Shown one piece after another: positions 26,575 to 34,285 of a stretch of DNA of 64,000 nt (its first letter is position 1; every line of letters starts with the position of its first letter). Source of the DNA: Acidicapsa acidisoli. GTDB taxonomy: Bacteria; Acidobacteriota; Terriglobia; Terriglobales; Acidobacteriaceae. Location: positions 558,001-622,000 of the forward strand of contig NZ_JAGSYI010000002.1 in assembly GCF_025685625.1 (NCBI RefSeq), in the 5' to 3' direction. The translations under genes were made by a program, and so were the position numbers. The notes under the pieces are model-generated. The model did no database searches, had not been told where the DNA came from, and saw only the letters and a program-made list of their open reading frames with translations.

Positions 26575-27014
26575 TCGGAGTCCTCCTTAGCGTATTCTCA
26601 GCTTTCGATAACAATAGCTGGGAGCGCTCAGTGCCCAACTCTAACCACAATTCAGTTCTTTGCAATTACCCAGTTGACCTACTCCGGTTAGTTATGCCAT
26701 CCACGCTACTCCATACGCATTAGCCTGACCCCCATATGCATTAGTCCAGCATTCAGCCGATCAGCTTAACCGATAAGAACTAAGCTTTCGCAACATGTTG
26801 AGATCACGTACGACAATCAAATCCGTAGTGCCACGCGGTTAGATCGCATGAAATGCAGGCCCGAGTACGAAAGGAGCATCTGCAGCGCCCTCGTTGAATG
26901 CGGCATCACGATCGACCACAAAACGGTCAATCGCATTCAATCTGCGAAGAGGCCATAAGAGCATTTAGACACATTCCCAACGCACTCATCCGTGGCTTCT
27001 GCGCCGCAAGGGCC
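26575..27014. other. Gene-free region with a possible transposase relic
   Basis: 440 bp without an intact gene. A T-rich segment at 26640-26760 probably holds the promoter of the cysteine-rich gene. The only coding-like piece is the relic at 26848-26958. Confidence 0.4.
26848..26958 (+). pseudogene. Possible IS3-type transposase fragment
   Basis: A 36-codon open piece encodes EYERSICSALVECGITIDHK followed by TVNRIQSAKRP. This resembles the R-I-x-x-x-L-x-x-x-G-I-x-x-x-H-K-T-V-x-R-I helix-turn-helix segment (HTH_21) upstream of the catalytic core in IS3-family OrfB. No flanking DDE residues or inverted repeats remain. The match is short and may be chance. Confidence 0.25.
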
Positions 27015-28064
27015 CTATTGTGGCGGAGACTGATCGTCCAACGCCTGGAGCTGGCGTTTCTGCAGCTCATCCAGAACTTGACCTGTAGTTCTTCCCGACG
27101 CAGCCGCAGCCTGCTGAACATTGAAGCCGGCAGGAACACCGACCACATTAGTTGCACTGGAAGTGGGCTGATTAGGGGGAGGAACTGGTGGGCTTGGCTC
27201 TCCCTGACTGTCATTGGTGAAGCCGGCTGCGCCGTACAATGTCGGGGCTTCAGCTTGATCGGCAACCGGCGAGCTCACGTGCTTCGATCCTGCAGAAGCT
27301 AAGTCAGGCCGTGAACTCAGTATGAGCTTTGTTACATGCTGTGGATCTTCGAATGAAGTCTGAATGACATAGTTAAACTTCGACCCATACAAGAATTGAG
27401 TCAAGGCGTCTCGCAGCGGTGCTGGCCCTACATGATCGAAGATTGGGTCATCCATAGACTCAGCAGGGAGTTCCACCGATATCCCTGTGCGAGTGCGAAT
27501 TGCTCCAATCACATCTCTCAAAGGAATATTCTGCGCGTTGATTGTAAGCATCCCGTCGGAGTAGGAGACGGCCGACGCCTTAGGTGCTGGTTCCCCTTCG
27601 GGTGCTGAACCGGGCTGCTGCGACGGATCGAGGGCTCGCTCCAACTCAGGCCCGGTCTTCTTCTTCTTGCATAGCAAACCTTGTTCTGGCGTTGCTGAAC
27701 TGGAAAGCTTATCTTGTGGAAGACTGAGATCCTTGACTTTCAATTCCGAAGTGCTTTGCGACCCGGACGGTTGCTCTGCATCGACCGCGTCTGCGTTCGC
27801 CGGCTCGCCTTTGTGCACGCCGAGGGCAAGTTTATGCGGATCGTCCTGCTTAAGTCCGTCGCATATCTGAGCTTGGGAATTCCGCGGCTGATCCTCGGTG
27901 GAGGAACTGCCGGTCTGCCCCAGGACGGTTGGCGATGATGAGACAAGCGCCCAGAATGCCGCCAGCAGTAAGAAGTACTCGGAACCGCTCCGAATACCAT
28001 CTGGAAACCGCAAAGATGTCGAATGTTGGCCATTCGAGAATGACAACGATTTGGAACGCAGCAT
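27015..28064 (-). CDS. Secreted STN (secretin/TonB short N-terminal) domain protein
   Basis: The 349-aa protein has an N-terminal hydrophobic stretch (SEYFLLLAAFWALVSSSPTVLGQ) after about 25 residues, acting as signal peptide or anchor. A low-complexity middle (Ser, Gln, Lys, Glu, Pro) leads to an STN domain at about residues 178-248: GMLTINAQNIPLRDVIGAI, RTRTGISVELPAE, then APLRDALTQFLYGSKFNYVI. In secretins and TonB receptors this domain contacts partner proteins; here no barrel or secretin domain follows, only a Pro/Gln-rich tail of about 90 residues. GGAGG 5 bases before the ATG fixes the start at 28064. Acidobacteriota have many such stand-alone STN proteins of unknown role. It is divergent from the LuxR gene. 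Confidence 0.75.
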   Translation of the reverse strand: MLRSKSLSFSNGQHSTSLRFPDGIRSGSEYFLLLAAFWALVSSSPTVLGQTGSSSTEDQPRNSQAQICDGLKQDDPHKLALGVHKGEPANADAVDAEQPSGSQSTSELKVKDLSLPQDKLSSSATPEQGLLCKKKKTGPELERALDPSQQPGSAPEGEPAPKASAVSYSDGMLTINAQNIPLRDVIGAIRTRTGISVELPAESMDDPIFDHVGPAPLRDALTQFLYGSKFNYVIQTSFEDPQHVTKLILSSRPDLASAGSKHVSSPVADQAEAPTLYGAAGFTNDSQGEPSPPVPPPNQPTSSATNVVGVPAGFNVQQAAAASGRTTGQVLDELQKRQLQALDDQSPPQ

Positions 28065-28609
28065 AGCGTCCTCCTGCGGCTCCAATTGCACCACCGCTGT
28101 TGCCTGACCACAATCGCACGTATGGACTAACCAAAGAGACTAGAGATCGCTTATCCGCAGTAGAACTGTTTTGTTGTTTTTCTTATCTGTTCATGCAACG
28201 CTCACTGATATATCGCTTTGTTGCAATTTTGTAAAACTCGCTAGGCTGCAACTTCGCTTTTTGCCGCGCGTCTATTGGGCGATAGTTTCCCCAGCAGGTA
28301 TAAACCAATGTAACTAGAGGTGTAAGTTCGTACTCATATACTACCTACCGATTAGTCCAAATAGGCGAGCCCGAACGGCGCAATCGATTCTTCTTGACAA
28401 TGTCCAAACTACCATGGAAAACTCCGGATGCAACTAAATGAGCTCATTCTAATTGAGCAAAGTCAGCCGTTTCTGGTGTCCGGCGCCGTCCGTGACATGG
28501 ACCGGATGCCAGGCAGTTGTTTCGATGCACGGTTTCCCAGGTTGCCCCTACATCGAATCCTCGCCTCCGGCCACCAAAGTATCGGCACCAAAATGCGGAG
28601 GTAGGAACG
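28065..28609. other. AT-rich intergenic region between divergent STN and LuxR genes
   Basis: 545 bp without a recognisable gene. It is visibly more AT-rich than its surroundings at 28140-28440. A TTGACA at 28394 could be a -35 element for the LuxR gene, but I see no good -10 hexamer at the right distance. A GCTCA/TGAGC small inverted repeat lies near 28441-28457. The region probably holds both divergent promoters. Confidence 0.4.
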
Positions 28610-29143
28610 ATGACTACGGCGTTTACCATGCCGGGCTTTCTGTTACTGAACGAGGGATTCCAGCCGATTGCTTTCAATTCCGAGGCTCTTCAGATATTGG
28701 CGTTTCCCACAAGGCCGGAACGGATTCCGCACACAGCCGTATTTCTCGAAGACAAAATCAGATCAAGCCTCTTGGATCGACGCAACGATTCCTCGCCGGA
28801 ATTTGTCAAAGCGTATCGGTCGGGGGGACGCATGTATATCTGTCGCGCGTTTCACATCGATTGCAAAGGACAAGAGGTTGCACTTTGTACTACGGCTCTC
28901 ATTCTGGAGCGTCACTACTCCTCCGTAGCGGAGTTGAGCGATCTCCTGCGTCAGTTCGATCTGACGCCGCGCGAGTTGGAGACGGTGACCTTGCTGGTCG
29001 AAGGGCTCACCAGCAAGGAGATCGCGAACCGTATGAACATCAGTCCAAATACCGTTAAAGCATTTCTGCGCCTCGTGATGGTAAAGATGGATGTCTCCAC
29101 ACGGTCCGGGATTGTGGGAAAGATCGTAGGGCCTCATTCCTGA
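28610..29143 (+). CDS. PAS-like/LuxR-type transcriptional regulator
   Basis: The 177-aa cytoplasmic protein has a short PAS-like N terminus (GFLLLNEGFQPIAFNSEALQ) and a C-terminal NarL/LuxR helix-turn-helix at about 115-170: LTPRELETVTLLVEGLTSKE followed by IANRMNISPNTVKAFLRLVM. There is no receiver domain with a phospho-accepting Asp, so it is not a classic response regulator; a ligand or redox state sensed by the PAS part may control it. Recognition helix NTVKAFLRL is standard. GGAGGTAGGAACG before the ATG at 28610 supports this start. Downstream on the same strand lie the PilZ and BIG2 lipoprotein genes, and divergently the STN gene, all plausible targets. No binding site is recognisable. 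Confidence 0.82.
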   Translation: MTTAFTMPGFLLLNEGFQPIAFNSEALQILAFPTRPERIPHTAVFLEDKIRSSLLDRRNDSSPEFVKAYRSGGRMYICRAFHIDCKGQEVALCTTALILERHYSSVAELSDLLRQFDLTPRELETVTLLVEGLTSKEIANRMNISPNTVKAFLRLVMVKMDVSTRSGIVGKIVGPHS

Positions 29144-29220
29144 CAGAGTGCTTAAGCTTGCTGAACTAATTCCTCTGAGGAGTTTACCGAACGTCGGGAA
29201 TAGGGTAATCATGGCTCTAC

Positions 29221-29541
29221 GTGAAACGCACAAACCATTTCGATCGGCGTCATGAAGTACGATTGCCTCAAAGCCTTGAGGTAACGGTCAGTGAGCTGCC
29301 CCAGCTCGGCTCAACGGAAGATCCCGGCGTGTGCGCCGTAAAGGCCCGTGTGCAAAATATCAGCCATCATGGGGTTTGCCTTATTACATCCTCGCCAATA
29401 GAGAAGTCATCGCTCATTCGGTGCGAGATTCCGGTTGGAGATGCTCCTTTGCTCATTGCCACTCTGATGCAAGTCCGTTGGACTCGCAAGCAGGTAGCGC
29501 CGCCTGAGAGCTTCATATCAGGACTGGAAGCGCTTCTCTGA
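29221..29541 (+). CDS. Small PilZ-domain protein (GTG start)
   Basis: The 106-aa protein begins RTNHFDRRHEVRLPQSLEV: the RxxxR motif of PilZ is present as R-R-H-E-V-R near residues 9-14. The second motif (D/N-x-S-x-x-G) reads NISHHGVCL near 47. Both c-di-GMP binding motifs are thus at least partly kept; Ser is present but the Asp is Asn. The start must be GTG at 29221, since a TAA lies just upstream in frame at 29206 and no ATG follows before the RxxxR motif. No strong ribosome site is visible; a good one at 29201-29205 would serve a short out-of-frame ATG at 29211 instead, so translation may be weak or coupled. A c-di-GMP effector of surface functions is plausible. Confidence 0.7.
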   Translation: MKRTNHFDRRHEVRLPQSLEVTVSELPQLGSTEDPGVCAVKARVQNISHHGVCLITSSPIEKSSLIRCEIPVGDAPLLIATLMQVRWTRKQVAPPESFISGLEALL

Positions 29542-29863
29542 AAACCACTGCGAGCTCTGCATCTCGCGAGTGATCCGTATTTCCTGGCTCCTGCATAGTC
29601 CTATCTTCTCAAAAGAATTGCCTTTCTCTCGATTGGGAGCAGGGGCTTTACAGCTCCGTTCTTCTGCTGTGCCGTGTCGGCATAGAGTCTAGATGAGTTG
29701 CGATTAGCTCCCATGAAGTAATACAAATGGGCTAACATCCTTGCTCTAACTCGGAGTGTTTAAGCTACTTAGATACTTGCGTCCCACCACCTCCTGGCCT
29801 AAAGTCTTACTCGTTCAAAAGCCTAGCCCATTAGAAGTAGTCGCCGATGAGGTATCTGCAGAT
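29542..29863. other. Gene-free region before the BIG2 lipoprotein
   Basis: 322 bp without a recognisable gene. An in-frame GTG at 29756 would extend the lipoprotein by 36 residues, but this would place the lipobox far from the N terminus. Confidence 0.4.
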
Positions 29864-32278
29864 ATGATCGATGCCAAGACTCAAATTCTCCATGCCAACT
29901 GCAAGCAGCAACTCGCAGCGGTTACCCTGTTTGGACTAATGCTGTCCGGATGCGGAGGGCCGAAAGCGATACTGAGCACTTCTCCTCAAATTGAGCAGTT
30001 GAAGGTTACTCCCACGGCTTCGAGCATTGCGCTCGGGCAGACGGCGAATTTCGCCGCAACAGCGATCTTGACAGATGGCTCTTCCAAGGACGAGACCAAT
30101 TCAGTGACGTGGACTAGCAGCAATGGCGGCGTTGCTAGTATCGATGCAACCGGTCATGCCACATCGGTGTCCCCGGGGAATGCGACGATTGTCGCGACGC
30201 TCCATGGGGTGACAAGCGCTGCATCACTCACAGTTTCCAAAGCCGCAATGGTAAACATCGCAGTCACTCCGTCCTCTTCGTCGCTCGCGTCCGGGACCTC
30301 GATCCAACTGAAGGCGACCGGCACCTTCACCGATCTCAGTACACAAGACGTCACCAACGCTGTCACTTGGAAAACATCTGACCCAGGTATCGCGGCTGTA
30401 AGCTCCGCCGGTCTCGCTGCTTCCATATCTATGGGCAAAGTGTCGATTACTGCATCTGCCGGGTCTGTGAGCGGGTCCTCCCAGCTTACTGTGACGGCGG
30501 CAACGCTTGTCGCCATTTCGCTGAACCCGAGCGGGATCACCGTTCCTGCCGGGATCACAGCTCAATTCACGGCGCAAGGCACCTACTCAGACGGTAGCGT
30601 GCGCGACCTGACGAGCGCCGTCTCATGGAGCAGTTCTCCGCAGGGCATAGCAAGTATCAATTCCTCAGGATCCGCGACCGGTGTAAAGGTGGGAACAGCC
30701 GCGATCGCCGCGCAGTTGGGAGGTGTGAGCGGCACGAGTACTTTGACCGTTTCCGCCGCGCAGCTGAAGTCGATCTCAATCAGCTCTGGGAGTTTCACGA
30801 TACCGCTTGGCAACGTCGAGCAAATGACCGCAACGGGCACCTACACGGATGGCAGCACCCACGACCTGACAAACTCCGTCTCATGGTCCAGCGCTTCCGC
30901 AGCAATAGTCAGTGTCAATTCCTCAGGATCCGTGACAGGCCTGAAGCTGGGAACAGCAGCGATCGACGCGCGATTGGGAGGCATGACCGGCACGAGTACT
31001 TTGACCGTTTCCGCAGCACAGCTGAAATCGATCTCAATCAGCTCGGGAAGCCTCACAATACCGCTTGGCAACGTCGAGCAAATGACCGCAACGGGCACCT
31101 ACACGGATGGCAGCACCCACGACCTGACAAACTCCGTCTCATGGTCCAGCGCTTCCGCAGCAATAGTCAGTGTCAATTCCTCAGGATCCGTGACAGGCCT
31201 GAAGCTGGGAACAGCAGCGATCGACGCGCGATTGGGAGGCATGACCGGCACGAGTACTTTGACCGTTTCCGCAGCACAGCTGAAATCGATCTCAATCAGC
31301 TCGGGAAGCCTCACAATACCGCTCGGCGCCGTCGAGCAAATGACCGCGACGGGCACCTATACAGATGGCAGCACCCGCGACCTGACAAACTCCGTCTCAT
31401 GGTCCAGCGCCTCCGCAGCAATAGTCAGCATCGGCAGCGGCGGCTCCGCCAAAGCCAGCGCACTCGGCAAAACCGACGTTTCCGCAATGAGTTCCAAGAT
31501 CAGAGGTGACGCAACGGTGACCGTCTCCCCTGCGGCTCTTTCCTCAATCGCTGTTTCGCCTTCAAATCCAGCCGTGCCTTTGGGACGGGGTGTTCAACTC
31601 GCTGCCATCGGATCATTTACGGATGGCAGCACGCAAGATGTTACAGGTTCCGTGACGTGGGCAGTGAACGACGATTCCATTGTGAGCGTGAAAAGCACCG
31701 GATACGCGACCGCTATTCACGTGGGATCAACCGGTGCGGAGGCGTCGATGAACGGCATTCAGGGCACCGTAACCATTCTTGTCGAACCCCTTGCGGCAGT
31801 CGGCTATTTCGCTACCAGGCCGAACGGGATCGATACCGCACTGCGTGTGACAAATCCCGGTTCCGATGAACCGAATCTGTGCGTAATGGTCTATGTCTTC
31901 GATCAAGATCAGCAGATGTCCGAGTGTTGCGGCTGTCGGATCTCTGGCGATGGCCTTCGCACTTTCTCCTTGAACAAAGACCTCATCGGCAATCCCCTGA
32001 CTGGCCGTGTTTCAACATCGGGTTCGATCCTTCTGGCAACCGGCGACTATGTCAGTAATCCGTCCTGCAACGCTTCTTCGATCAACCCTACGGGCACGGC
32101 GAGGGCTTGGAGCACACACCTTCAAGCGAACTCCGCAAACTCGAGTACTGTCTCTGAAGAACCCCTCTCCGAAACTCCGCTTAACGCAACCCTGACCCTT
32201 GCGCTGCAAGCGCAGTGTAGTTTCGTTCAGCAACTCGGTGGAGGCCAGGGGATTTGCACTTGCGGCACCGGCGACTGA
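29864..32278 (+). CDS. BIG2 Ig-like repeat lipoprotein with C-terminal eight-cysteine domain
   Basis: The 804-aa protein starts with a lipoprotein signal (LAAVTLFGLMLSGCGG, lipobox L-S-G-C), so it is anchored by lipidated Cys. Seven BIG2-type repeats of about 86 residues follow (for example GTYTDGSTHDLTNSVSW and SGSVTGLKLGTAAI). After residue about 645 a different domain begins (VGYFATRPNGIDTALRVTN) with NLC, ECCGC, NPSC, QAQC and the end GICTCGTGD, matching all eight Cys of the small secreted protein at 26 kb. It is likely an extracellular stalk that displays this domain. The start at 29864 (ATG) is preferred since the lipobox then lies at residue 30. Repeats 4 and 5 are almost identical in DNA. 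Confidence 0.85.
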   Translation: MIDAKTQILHANCKQQLAAVTLFGLMLSGCGGPKAILSTSPQIEQLKVTPTASSIALGQTANFAATAILTDGSSKDETNSVTWTSSNGGVASIDATGHATSVSPGNATIVATLHGVTSAASLTVSKAAMVNIAVTPSSSSLASGTSIQLKATGTFTDLSTQDVTNAVTWKTSDPGIAAVSSAGLAASISMGKVSITASAGSVSGSSQLTVTAATLVAISLNPSGITVPAGITAQFTAQGTYSDGSVRDLTSAVSWSSSPQGIASINSSGSATGVKVGTAAIAAQLGGVSGTSTLTVSAAQLKSISISSGSFTIPLGNVEQMTATGTYTDGSTHDLTNSVSWSSASAAIVSVNSSGSVTGLKLGTAAIDARLGGMTGTSTLTVSAAQLKSISISSGSLTIPLGNVEQMTATGTYTDGSTHDLTNSVSWSSASAAIVSVNSSGSVTGLKLGTAAIDARLGGMTGTSTLTVSAAQLKSISISSGSLTIPLGAVEQMTATGTYTDGSTRDLTNSVSWSSASAAIVSIGSGGSAKASALGKTDVSAMSSKIRGDATVTVSPAALSSIAVSPSNPAVPLGRGVQLAAIGSFTDGSTQDVTGSVTWAVNDDSIVSVKSTGYATAIHVGSTGAEASMNGIQGTVTILVEPLAAVGYFATRPNGIDTALRVTNPGSDEPNLCVMVYVFDQDQQMSECCGCRISGDGLRTFSLNKDLIGNPLTGRVSTSGSILLATGDYVSNPSCNASSINPTGTARAWSTHLQANSANSSTVSEEPLSETPLNATLTLALQAQCSFVQQLGGGQGICTCGTGD
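30583..31356 (+). repeat. Three 258-bp tandem repeats in the BIG2 lipoprotein gene
   Basis: Units start at 30583, 30841 and 31099, exactly 258 bp apart (86 codons). Units two and three are almost identical, and the similarity continues into 31357. This indicates very recent duplication or conversion and possible copy-number change. Confidence 0.9.
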
Positions 32279-32375
32279 ATATCGTCACAAAGCGGCTCCG
32301 CTTGGCTGTCGGGGGCGCACGAAATCAGTGGGCACAAATTCTATCGGTCGGAGTCAACGAATCGAGTCTGCAGTT

Positions 32376-33101
32376 CTACGTAACGATGCCCATTTGTGTC
32401 ATGTAGGCATGCATATCCTGCTCGCTCCCTTGAAAGAGGAGCACATACGTCCTTCGTCCATCGGACCAGCGACTGTCGCTGCCTGCTGTCTCGTGAAAAG
32501 ATTTGATCGTGTTCTCTGCCGTCAATCGGGCATCGATGATCAGCAGGCTGGCGCGTTGCTCGTTCTTCATCTTGAGCAGGACAGCTCTGTGACTGGCGAC
32601 CTTAAGCGAGCTTGCGGCGCGAAACTCTATTTTGCTCAGTTCGGGAGGCAGCTCCGCATCTCCCGAAAGAGCGCGTGCGCTCCAGTCGAGAAGCTGCTTT
32701 TGATCGGTGCTGTTGATCTCCACAGAGGGAGGCTGACTGAGAAGAGTCGCTACCTCTCGGCTCAGACGCGCGTCCTGGAGCCAGGGGCCGAGCCTGAGCG
32801 TGACGCCAAGGAGAAGAGATGCCGCGATGGGTAGCAGAAACCAATTTCTCCAACTGGACTTACGAGGTGCTTTCTGAAGACGCTCATAGTCCAGGCTTGC
32901 GAAGATTTTTGCCTCCAGCGAAGGGCTCTCTGGGATCTCTGAAAAGGTCTGGCGAATCCTCTCATCGCTCGCGCTGAAGTTCGCGAACCATTGCGCACAT
33001 TCGGGGCAGGTTCCAAGATGGTCAAGGAGTGGCTTGGAGTCTGGGAGATTATCACCCGGACGCCACGCGTACATCTCCGATTTGTAAAGTTCGCAGCTCA
33101 T
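32376..33101 (-). CDS. Membrane-anchored anti-sigma factor (zinc-finger type)
   Basis: The 241-aa protein has the ZAS motif H-x3-C-x2-C in LLDHLGTCPECAQWF near residues 25-39. A single transmembrane helix (WFLLPIAASLLLGVTLRLG) lies near 86-104, and the rest is a periplasmic domain of about 135 residues without a recognised fold. The start overlaps the end of the ECF sigma gene by 4 bp (ATGA), a usual arrangement for sigma/anti-sigma pairs, so the two are translationally coupled. It presumably holds the sigma factor at the membrane until a periplasmic signal triggers release. The signal is unknown. Confidence 0.8.
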   Translation of the reverse strand: MSCELYKSEMYAWRPGDNLPDSKPLLDHLGTCPECAQWFANFSASDERIRQTFSEIPESPSLEAKIFASLDYERLQKAPRKSSWRNWFLLPIAASLLLGVTLRLGPWLQDARLSREVATLLSQPPSVEINSTDQKQLLDWSARALSGDAELPPELSKIEFRAASSLKVASHRAVLLKMKNEQRASLLIIDARLTAENTIKSFHETAGSDSRWSDGRRTYVLLFQGSEQDMHAYMTQMGIVT

Positions 33102-33712
33102 AGGAATTTCGCCTTCTTCATCTGAACTAATTTCGTGGGTGCCTTCATCAACTCTTGCAGTTGTTGTCTTGCGCGGGCGAGCCTGGACATGACTGTTCCA
33201 ATCGGGAGTCCCAATGCTTCGGCAATCTCCCGATAGGAGAGATCCTGGAAGTAAAACAGAACAACCGGAAGACGATACCGTTCCTCGAGCTTTTCCAGAG
33301 ACTGATGAAGGGCAAGAGCATCGGCACTGAGAGCCGGCCGGCTCTCCGGCTCATAGAGCATCTCGTCGAAGGAGACTGCCCCTCTCGATTTCGTTCGCCG
33401 CCGCATCTGGCTATGACAGTGTCTTAAGATGCCAACAAGCCATCCTTTTACAAGTTCCACATCACGCAGACTCGAACGAGAACGATAAGCCTGCAAGAAA
33501 GCCTCCTGGGTCAATTCTTCCGCGTCTGTCCGCGAGCCAGTCCACCAGTAGGCGATCCCGAAGAGGAGCCTCTGGTGCTGCCTTACCCAATCGTTGAACA
33601 TCTGGTCAGTGATCTGCACCGTAAACCGTCTTTCGATTGCCCGCTCTGCTTTCACCAATAAAGTGCATTCTGCCTTCCGTTTTATTCCAATGCTTTCTAT
33701 CTTTTCTCGCAA
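33098..33712 (-). CDS. ECF-type RNA polymerase sigma factor
   Basis: The product carries sigma region 2 (WVRQHQRLLFGIAYWWTGS then DAEELTQEAFLQAYRSRSSL) and region 4 (LPVVLFYFQDLSYREIAEAL then GLPIGTVMSRLARARQQL). The frame extends to a TTG at 33712 (204 aa), but the family-like part starts near residue 38; GTG at 33619 or ATG at 33601 (MFNDWVRQHQ) are more likely starts by comparison with ECF lengths. No strong ribosome site helps to decide. The gene overlaps the anti-sigma gene and is divergent from the DUF305 gene, whose 200-bp upstream region may carry its target promoter. Confidence 0.88.
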   Translation of the reverse strand: MREKIESIGIKRKAECTLLVKAERAIERRFTVQITDQMFNDWVRQHQRLLFGIAYWWTGSRTDAEELTQEAFLQAYRSRSSLRDVELVKGWLVGILRHCHSQMRRRTKSRGAVSFDEMLYEPESRPALSADALALHQSLEKLEERYRLPVVLFYFQDLSYREIAEALGLPIGTVMSRLARARQQLQELMKAPTKLVQMKKAKFL

Positions 33713-33919
33713 ATATTCTTCGCAAGGCCTAAATCCATAATTTCATGCGGATTGAATCGCATGAACTCGGAAGCGAATTGAACACCTCGAAGGTTTTCAT
33801 ACACAACAGCGGAAAACTTCCGGCGCTGAGGGAATAAACCGGCTCTCGCTCGACACTTCATTGACAGCAAAGACGAGCCGTATGGAGATTGTCTCGGTAC
33901 GTATAGAAGGAGCAAATCA

Positions 33920-34246
33920 ATGAAGCTCAAATGGATGCTACCCGTTCTACTGGTTACTTTGACGGCGGCTGCGCAAATTCCCTCTGGCATGGATCAGTTC
34001 ATGCAGGTGATGCAGACGAGCATGACAAAGATGGATAAAGGCATGGCCGCCGCACCGATGACCGGAGACGTCGATCACGATTTCGCCACGATGATGACTC
34101 CCCATCATGAGGGTGCCATCGATATGGCCAAGGCGGAGCTGAGCTACGGAAAAGACCCCGTGATGCGCCGGCTCGCAGAAGAGATCATCGTCGATCAGGA
34201 ATCCGAAATCGATGCCATGAACCTTTGGCTCAGCAAGAAACACTAA
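33920..34246 (+). CDS. Secreted DUF305 protein
   Basis: The 108-aa exported protein has a signal peptide (LKWMLPVLLVTLTAAAQ) and the DUF305 core, marked by MTPHHEGAIDMAKAELSYG and a helical EEIIVDQESEIDAMNLWL. DUF305 proteins are helical, ferritin-like-fold candidates often found with copper-handling genes. The Met-rich N terminus of the mature form (MDQFMQVMQTSMTKMDKGM) would suit metal binding, but no copper gene is next to it. GGAGCAAATCA precedes the ATG. The YVTN propeller gene follows 39 bp downstream, so the two are likely an operon and might be controlled by the divergent ECF pair. Confidence 0.85.
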   Translation: MKLKWMLPVLLVTLTAAAQIPSGMDQFMQVMQTSMTKMDKGMAAAPMTGDVDHDFATMMTPHHEGAIDMAKAELSYGKDPVMRRLAEEIIVDQESEIDAMNLWLSKKH

Positions 34247-34285
34247 CCATTACGCTCACCCTTACCTTCGAAAGAGAGACAAACG

